Source of the DNA: JAQCEJ01 sp040881995
Lineage (GTDB): Bacteria > Planctomycetota > Planctomycetia > Planctomycetales > Planctomycetaceae
Direction: 5' to 3'
DNA: 11,182 nt
Assembly: GCA_040881995.1 (NCBI GenBank)
Contig: JBBECD010000239.1
Span: 1 to 11,182, forward strand
Shown: piece by piece, positions 6,981 to 11,182 of the stretch
How the letters are laid out: every line of letters begins with the position of its first letter
How positions within the stretch are numbered: position 1 is the stretch's first letter
Program-made: the position numbers and the translations under genes
Notes under the pieces: model-generated
Databases searched by the model: none
What the model was told of the DNA's origin: nothing
Seen by the model: only the letters and a program-made list of their open reading frames with translations

Positions 6981-7583
6981 ATGCCAGCATCCGACCACGA
7001 GTTGGTTCAACGGTTGCAGGAGCGCAACGCGGATCGCGAGCGGGCTACCGATGGCGGCATCCATCCCCGAAAGCCCATGCGACCCGTTGCCGCCAAGGCG
7101 CTGCAAACTGCCGAGCGCGCGATTGGCTTGAAGCTGCCCGAATTGCTCCGTGCCATGTATCTGAAAGTTGGGAATGGTGGTTTCGGTCCCGAATACGGCA
7201 TCGTCGGAATCAAAGGGGGAGCGAAACTGGATGGGTACACGCTCGAAACGTGCTACCAAAATATGCTGAAGCTCGAAAAGGAGAACTCCGTTTGGCGCTG
7301 GCCACAGCAACTGCTTCCGGTGGCAAACTACGGATGCGGCATGTGGTTCTGTGTGGACCTCGCGTACCAGAAACTCCCAATGATCCTCTGGGACCCGAAC
7401 AACCTCGACGCCGACCTCGATGGTGCCGATGTCCGGCTCAACTGGGGCAATTCGTTTTGGGATCAAGGGCTGTCGCTCAAAACGTGGTTGGAAGGTTGGC
7501 TGGCAGAGGATCAGCAGCCAGAACCGAAGTGGCCCAGCGATTCCTGGATGAGAAAACGGCTGGGATTCAGGTTGCCGAAGTGA
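6981..7583 (+). CDS. SMI1/KNR4-family protein, integron cassette gene
   Basis: This 200-residue cytoplasmic protein carries an SMI1/KNR4 domain. The hallmark is at residues 43-80, where a helix TAERAIGLKLPELLRAMYLK leads into VGNGGFGPEYGIVGI, followed by a later strand pair LLPVANYGCGMWFCVDL (111-127) and PMILWDP (133-139). Bacterial members are often immunity proteins that neutralise toxins delivered by contact-dependent or type VI systems, but many have no known partner, and no toxin gene is next to this one. The ATG at 6981 follows GCGAGGA at 6971-6977. The stop codon is only seven bases before attC1, the usual position for a cassette gene. If the site at 6936-6954 is attI, this is the first and probably best expressed cassette. 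Family assignment is firm and function is open. Confidence 0.85.
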   Translation: MPASDHELVQRLQERNADRERATDGGIHPRKPMRPVAAKALQTAERAIGLKLPELLRAMYLKVGNGGFGPEYGIVGIKGGAKLDGYTLETCYQNMLKLEKENSVWRWPQQLLPVANYGCGMWFCVDLAYQKLPMILWDPNNLDADLDGADVRLNWGNSFWDQGLSLKTWLEGWLAEDQQPEPKWPSDSWMRKRLGFRLPK

Positions 7584-7590
7584 GTGTGCC

Positions 7591-7689
7591 GGCTAACAAA
7601 CGGATGAAGCTGACCGGGGCCGCCATCCTGGTTTCGCGCGGCATGAAGGTGTTGCAGGCGGCCCCGGCAGCTTATCCTTATCGTTAGCC
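7591..7689 (+). repeat. attC: Integron attC site 1
   Basis: This 99-base imperfect palindrome has GGCTAAC (7591-7597) pairing perfectly with GTTAGCC (7683-7689). Inside, 7602-7624 pairs with 7657-7677 over 21 base pairs, leaving G7606 and A7613 unpaired on the 5' arm only. These match the two extrahelical bases that orient integrase on the bottom strand in known attC sites. An unpaired spacer separates outer and inner stems, and a central loop of about 32 bases closes the structure. A rho-independent terminator or IS end would not show paired core sites, a spacer and one-sided bulges together. The site ends the SMI1/KNR4 cassette. Confidence 0.88.
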
Positions 7690-7750
7690 CGTTATGACCG
7701 CAATCAAGACGGCTAGTGTTGGTAATTTGTAGGTTTCTAACGAGGGCTTC

Positions 7751-9793
7751 ATGAAGCTGATCCATCGATTAACGATCATATCCCTCCTGGCTTGTCCCGC
7801 CGCCCTTTGCGGACAAGATCCGCCCAAGGATCCCGGGACAAACAGCCCGCGCCTCGTGGTCCGCAACCGGGTCTTGCACGAAGTCGATTCGCGGCTATTC
7901 GGCCAGTACCTGGAGCGGCCTAACGTGGGCGGCGAGATCGGCAGGGAGGCAGGGGTGCTTCCAGGTACAAACCGATTGCAGCCGAAGGTTCTGGAACTGC
8001 TCCGGGGTCTAAACGCCCCGATTATTCGCTTCCCACACGGCACTGCCTGCGACTGGCCTGACATGATCGACAACGTGCCTGGCCATGGGCCGGGCCGGCC
8101 CGCGACCGTCGCGCGGACGGGGGAAAGGGTGGCTACCCGCTTCGGTTACGACGAGTTCATCCGCCTGTGCGAGGAATTCGAGATTGAACCCCTGCTTCCG
8201 CTCAATTTTGGCGATGGACTTTTAGGCAAGAAGCCACTCGCCGAAGCGGCTCAGCACGCGGCTGGGCTGGTGGCTTACTGCAATGCTCGAGAGAACGCGA
8301 ATTTGCCCGCTGACCTTGAAAAATGGCCCAAACTCCGTGCGCGCAACGGTCACAAAGAACCGTACAGGGTTCCGTACGTTCAAATCGGCGGCGAGATGTT
8401 TTCCCACGTGCGCGGGCTTAAAGAGAGACACCCGACGGACTATGTTCAACGATATGTGGTCAGCCTGAAGGCGTACGTGCTGGCGATCAAGGCGGTGGAT
8501 CCTGCCGTCCAAATCATCACGGACAGCCACGGCCCCGAAGTGGATATGGCCGTTCGCCGCGAGTTGGGGAACCGAATCAGCTTTCTCGTGGAGCATTATT
8601 ACACGCCAAGAGAGTTCACTCAGTTCACTCGATCGGGCAAGCCCGTGCCGACCTCGGAAATCTCAACTAGGCAATTGTGGAATGCCTACGTGGCCGTGGG
8701 CCCGGTCGATGCAAAGACGGGGCTGTCCATCCTCCCGCCTCGGCCGGTCGTGGGGGCGAAGAGCCACGGCTACCCGTTGGCGTTGACGGAGTGGAACTGG
8801 AACGGCTGGTGGGCTGGCGCACCGTCCGCAGCGCCAGTAGAACTCCCTCTGGCTCGGGCTGTCGGTGCCGCGGGGATGCTGCATGGGCTGATGCGGGCTG
8901 GGCACGTCGTGAAAATCGCCTGCCAGTCCAATGCGATCGGTAACGCATGGGGGATCTCGGCTATTAGGGCTGACCCAGCGGGAAAGGTCGATCCCTACTA
9001 CCTGCCGACGGGCCAAGTGGTCGCGCTGTATGCCGGGCATCACGGCGACACCCTACTGGAAACAGTTTCGACGAACGTTCCCACCTTCGAGCAGCCGCTT
9101 GAATTTGGCGTGGACGGGGTCAGCATGATGCTTGGAGGCCACGCCAGCCCCAAGGTGGCCGCGCTCGACGCTCTCGCGACGGGAAGTCCCAAGGCCATCT
9201 ATCTCCACTTGATCAACCGCGACTTCGACGGCTCCCTCGACCTAGAAGTGGATCTGGCAGAGTTCCGGAACCTGACCGGCGCCGGCACTCGCTTTAGCTT
9301 GACCGGCCGCCTGCGGAACGAGCCCGGCCCAGGCGAAACGCGCCAGGTGGCCCATCTCCACGAGTCGGCGGTGCGGCTCGAAGGGGCGGTCCTGCGTATC
9401 AAATTGGCCCCAAGAACCGTCTCCTGCGTGGAATTGGAAAAGCGAGGTGAGGCGACAACGAAGGAGCCGCCAAAAGCGAAGTCACGGCCTGCCGATGCAT
9501 TTCGAGCAAAGTCCGTCTGGATCGGCGATTCGCCGAAACAGACTCTCACCGTCCTTGAGCGACATGGTGACACGTTTCGAGCGAGCTTTACCTCCGAAGT
9601 TTTCGACCGAGAAGTCACCGGCACGATCAAGAACGGCGAGCTTTCTTGGCTCGCGAAAGACGTGCGTGCCCTCAAGGGTCGCGCTGGCGGCGACAACTAT
9701 GGAACTATCAATGGTGACACAATCGATTTCATGTGGCGTGATGGCAACGGGGGTTCTGGCAGCTTTTCTTTGCGCTTGAAGAAGACTCCATAG
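7751..9793 (+). CDS. Secreted GH51-type alpha-L-arabinofuranosidase-like glycoside hydrolase
   Basis: This 680-residue protein starts with a signal peptide (about 1-21: Lys/His/Arg, then IISLLACPAAL), so it should act outside the cytoplasm. The body resembles clan A alpha-L-arabinofuranosidases, which release arabinose from plant or algal polysaccharides. It has LFGQYLERPN (49-58), LNAPIIRFPHG (87-97), a probable acid/base Glu215 in IGGE (212-215, where relatives have GNE), and a probable nucleophile Glu347 in LTEWNWNGWW (345-354). The beta-sandwich tail runs to about 550. Residues 580-680 form a separate module (SVWIGD...GGDNYGTINGDTIDF...) that I do not recognise. ATG 7751 has a CGAGGG ribosome binding site. 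It lies between attC1 and attC2 in cassette orientation, giving a cassette of about 2.4 kb, large for an integron. Exact substrate is uncertain. Confidence 0.82.
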   Translation: MKLIHRLTIISLLACPAALCGQDPPKDPGTNSPRLVVRNRVLHEVDSRLFGQYLERPNVGGEIGREAGVLPGTNRLQPKVLELLRGLNAPIIRFPHGTACDWPDMIDNVPGHGPGRPATVARTGERVATRFGYDEFIRLCEEFEIEPLLPLNFGDGLLGKKPLAEAAQHAAGLVAYCNARENANLPADLEKWPKLRARNGHKEPYRVPYVQIGGEMFSHVRGLKERHPTDYVQRYVVSLKAYVLAIKAVDPAVQIITDSHGPEVDMAVRRELGNRISFLVEHYYTPREFTQFTRSGKPVPTSEISTRQLWNAYVAVGPVDAKTGLSILPPRPVVGAKSHGYPLALTEWNWNGWWAGAPSAAPVELPLARAVGAAGMLHGLMRAGHVVKIACQSNAIGNAWGISAIRADPAGKVDPYYLPTGQVVALYAGHHGDTLLETVSTNVPTFEQPLEFGVDGVSMMLGGHASPKVAALDALATGSPKAIYLHLINRDFDGSLDLEVDLAEFRNLTGAGTRFSLTGRLRNEPGPGETRQVAHLHESAVRLEGAVLRIKLAPRTVSCVELEKRGEATTKEPPKAKSRPADAFRAKSVWIGDSPKQTLTVLERHGDTFRASFTSEVFDREVTGTIKNGELSWLAKDVRALKGRAGGDNYGTINGDTIDFMWRDGNGGSGSFSLRLKKTP

Positions 9794-9981
9794 AACTCGT
9801 TGGGAACGGGTCGGGATCGTCCGGACGTAGCGAGAACGTCAGTCGCGCGCGGTGAGGAAAAACGGAGTATGATCGACGCTTGGTTTAGAGTCTTACTTTG
9901 TAACATGCGCACGCCGTGCGCGCATCTTGTACAGAGGTTTGTTCACAACCTTTTTGGTTGCGGCCGACAGACCGCGTTAGG
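9794..9981 (+). other. Non-coding tail of the GH51 cassette
   Basis: These 188 bases separate the GH51 stop from attC2, whereas in the neighbouring cassettes the gap is under ten bases. They contain a GC-rich dyad GCGCACGCCGTGCGC (9907-9921) and a weak hairpin CAACC-TTTTT-GGTTG (9946-9960). Neither has a following T-run, so I do not call a terminator. An extra GTTAG at 9976-9980 stands right before attC2. Confidence 0.4.
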
Positions 9982-10079
9982 GGCTAACCAACGGCTGAAG
10001 TTTGACGGGCCGCCATTCTGCTTTCCCGGGCTTCAACGTCGTTGCAGGCGGCCCCGGCAACTTAGCCTTATCGTTAGCT
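9982..10079 (+). repeat. attC: Integron attC site 2
   Basis: This 98-base site is closely related to attC1. GCTAAC (9983-9988) pairs with GTTAGC (10073-10078). The inner arms are 9993-10014 and 10047-10067, with an unpaired G9997 on the 5' arm at the same place as G7606 in attC1 and some mismatches mid-stem around 10003-10006. It shares the stretches GTTGCAGGCGGCCCCGGCA and CCTTATCGTTAGC with attC1, which indicates one family of sites. It ends the GH51 cassette. Confidence 0.87.
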
Positions 10080-10101
10080 GTACAGAAGCGGAAACGCACC
10101 C

Positions 10102-10521
10102 ATGCAGCAGCGACACGCAACTCTTTCATGGTTTACGCTGTTCTTCCCGCTCGGGCTCCCTGTCGGCTTTTTCGTGGGGCTGCTCATGGGCTCGATTGGC
10201 GTCGCATCTGCCCACACGGGAATCGCCGCCGGTCTCGTGTTTGTCCCGCTGATTTTCGGCCTGATCGGATTCGCGCTCGACAAGCGGGAGATGACGCGGC
10301 AGACCTGGTTGGTATCCTCAGCAATTCTGCTGGTGAGCCTGCTTCTCGCGGCGTATATCTTCTGGAAAGGTTCGGGGCCAGTCAAAGGAGACATGCGGCG
10401 GATCGAGACCGAAGACGCTGTGATCATCCAGAGAGCCGAGTCTCACTGGTTCTTCCCGAACACTTGGGAAGTGTACTCGGTCACGCCGCAAGCGCCGGAT
10501 CAACAGATCGACGGCAACTAA
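10102..10521 (+). CDS. Small three-helix membrane protein, integron cassette gene
   Basis: I do not recognise a family. The 139-residue product has three predicted membrane segments: about 9-30, 41-59 and 69-88. The second and third are joined by a short charged loop (LDKREMTRQ, 59-67). The C-terminal 50 residues are hydrophilic (GPVKGDMRRIETEDAVIIQR...). The positive-inside pattern places the loop at 60-67 in the cytoplasm and the tail probably outside. ATG 10102 has only a weak purine-rich stretch (AGAAGCGGAAA) upstream, and translation may depend on a cassette promoter or read-through. The TAA stop at 10519-10521 overlaps the CTAAC core of attC3, a typical cassette arrangement. Orphan membrane proteins are frequent cassette cargo; no function is proposed. 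Confidence 0.7.
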   Translation: MQQRHATLSWFTLFFPLGLPVGFFVGLLMGSIGVASAHTGIAAGLVFVPLIFGLIGFALDKREMTRQTWLVSSAILLVSLLLAAYIFWKGSGPVKGDMRRIETEDAVIIQRAESHWFFPNTWEVYSVTPQAPDQQIDGN

Positions 10522-10615
10522 CGAGTCGCTCAACCTGATACCGGCCCAGCGGGCGGCTTTTCACAATTCCACAGTTTCCTATTCGGGCCGGTGCAGGTTA
10601 GCTTGTTCGTTAGAC
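10516..10615 (+). repeat. attC: Integron attC site 3
   Basis: This site has the same architecture as attC1 and attC2 with a different sequence. CTAAC (10518-10522) pairs with GTTAG (10609-10613), and the 3' core GTTAGAC fits the GTTRRRY consensus exactly. The inner stem pairs GCT-AACCTG-ACCGGCCC (10528-10547) with 10585-10602. C10531 and A10538-T10539 bulge from the 5' arm against a single G at 10593. The loop of about 37 bases is unrelated to the other two. The different stem sequence suggests this cassette came from another source. Confidence 0.85.
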
Positions 10616-10629
10616 GCCAAGGAGACATC

Positions 10630-11082
10630 GTGACGGTCAAGCGTATGGACAACGTCGGCATCGTGGTAGAAGACATCGACGCCGCCATTGAGTTCTTCAC
10701 CGAACTTGGCCTCGAGCTCGAGGGGCGCGCCCCAATCGAAGGAGACTGGGCAGATGGCGTCACTGGATTGCGCGACATGCGCGTCGAGATTGCCATGATG
10801 CGTACGCCGGACGGTCACAGCCGGCTCGAGATGTCCCGATTCCTCGCGCCGCCTGTGGTCGCCGATCACCGCAGCGCCCCGGTGAACGCTCTCGGTTACC
10901 TACGCGTCATGTTCACCGTGGAGAACATCGACGATACGCTCGCCCGGCTCGGGAAACGCGGCGCGGAGCTCGTCGGCGAAGTGGTCCAGTACGAAGATAC
11001 GTATCGGCTCTGCTACATCCGGGGCCCCGAAGGAATTCTCATCGGGCTTGCCCAAGAGCTCGGGCAGCAGACTTCCCGATGA
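10630..11082 (+). CDS. VOC-fold (glyoxalase/bleomycin-resistance type) protein
   Basis: This 150-residue protein has two beta-alpha-beta-beta-beta repeats of the VOC superfamily: MDNVGIVVEDIDAAIEFFTELG in the first half and GYLRVMFTVENIDDTLARLGKRGA in the second, closing with YIRGPEGILIGLAQELG. Family members use a metal to act on substrates such as hemithioacetals or antibiotics. Here the usual ligand positions read N (VGIVV strand), R (LRVMFTV strand) and G (ILIGLAQ), with only the Glu of RLEMSRF kept, so it may bind a ligand without metal. Closely similar VOC proteins are widespread and uncharacterised. I start at GTG 10630 because AAGGAG lies at 10619-10624. An earlier GTG at 10591 falls inside attC3. 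It is the last cassette gene visible, and no clear attC follows it before the IS end. Confidence 0.85.
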   Translation: MTVKRMDNVGIVVEDIDAAIEFFTELGLELEGRAPIEGDWADGVTGLRDMRVEIAMMRTPDGHSRLEMSRFLAPPVVADHRSAPVNALGYLRVMFTVENIDDTLARLGKRGAELVGEVVQYEDTYRLCYIRGPEGILIGLAQELGQQTSR

Positions 11083-11130
11083 GCACATGGGACAGGTACA
11101 GACCTGATAGCGGTGCGTACTCGCGATGGC

Positions 11131-11182
11131 TAGTGCTCTGTCAGGCTTTAATCTTGGGGTAGAGTCGCTTCAGTTTTAGGCG
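11131..11182 (-). mobile_element. Probable end of an insertion sequence, including a transposase C-terminus
   Basis: On the minus strand, 11182-11141 reads as an open frame ending in TGA (11143-11141) and encodes RLKLKRLYPKIKA. This short basic ending with a YPKIKA tail looks like the C-terminus of an IS4-like DDE transposase. Just outside the stop is CAGAGCACTA (11140-11131), placed where a terminal inverted repeat would be. The gene continues beyond the window, and neither family nor the exact boundary can be confirmed with one end only. Confidence 0.4.

Noticed and set aside
6747..7466. Minus-strand open frame of 239 codons opposite the SMI1/KNR4 gene
   Set aside because: It shows no family pattern, while the plus strand gives a clear SMI1/KNR4 domain with a good ribosome binding site and correct position before attC1.
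7602..7677. Rho-independent terminator reading of attC1
   Set aside because: No T-run follows the stem, and paired outer core sites with one-sided bulges recur at two further sites.
9800..10252. Plus-strand open frame of 150 codons
   Set aside because: It crosses attC2 and overlaps the start of the membrane-protein gene. Its product is Arg/Cys/Ser rich without any recognisable domain.
7591..10615. CRISPR array reading of the repeated palindromes
   Set aside because: The repeats are about 100 bases long, differ in sequence, are separated by whole genes, and have attC-type stems.

Overview
The window looks like a planctomycete chromosome. Coding is moderately GC-rich, intergenic spacers hold short palindromic repeats, and the first half has a plain housekeeping layout: a pyrophosphate-type phosphofructokinase, a WCGDC thioredoxin-like protein, a metallo-beta-lactamase-fold hydrolase, a large RND/MMPL exporter and a stand-alone GroES. 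The lineage is an inference from gene content and style. There is no rRNA or other phylogenetic marker here.

Bases 1-6740 are the stable part. A heptamer tandem repeat and a small palindromic repeat lie upstream of the phosphofructokinase gene (392-1423, +). It converges, with only a 2-base gap, on the thioredoxin-like gene (1426-1986, -). The MBL-fold gene (2179-2967, +) follows, with a good sigma-70-like promoter in front that also fixes its start. After about 360 bases without a recognised gene come the MMPL/RND exporter (3329-6280, +) and the GroES gene (6387-6740, +), which may be co-transcribed. No groEL is present.

Bases about 6930-11140 are different and are the main discovery here. 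Three sites (7591-7689, 9982-10079 and 10516-10615) have the architecture of integron attC recombination sites. Each has complementary outer CTAAC/GTTAG core sites, long imperfect inner stems with unpaired bases on one arm only, and a divergent central loop of about 30-40 bases. Each site sits directly after a plus-strand gene. The array reads: attI-like or degenerate core site - SMI1/KNR4 protein - attC1 - secreted GH51-type arabinofuranosidase-like enzyme - attC2 - three-helix small membrane protein - attC3 - VOC-fold protein - end of an insertion sequence. No integrase gene lies in the window, so from this sequence alone it is either the edge of a chromosomal integron or a cluster of attC sites without an integrase.

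The cassette genes do not form an obvious pathway, as is usual for cassette arrays. Each has its own start and, mostly, its own ribosome binding site. The 2.4 kb GH51 cassette is unusually large. The last 42 bases encode, on the minus strand, what looks like the C-terminal end of a transposase.
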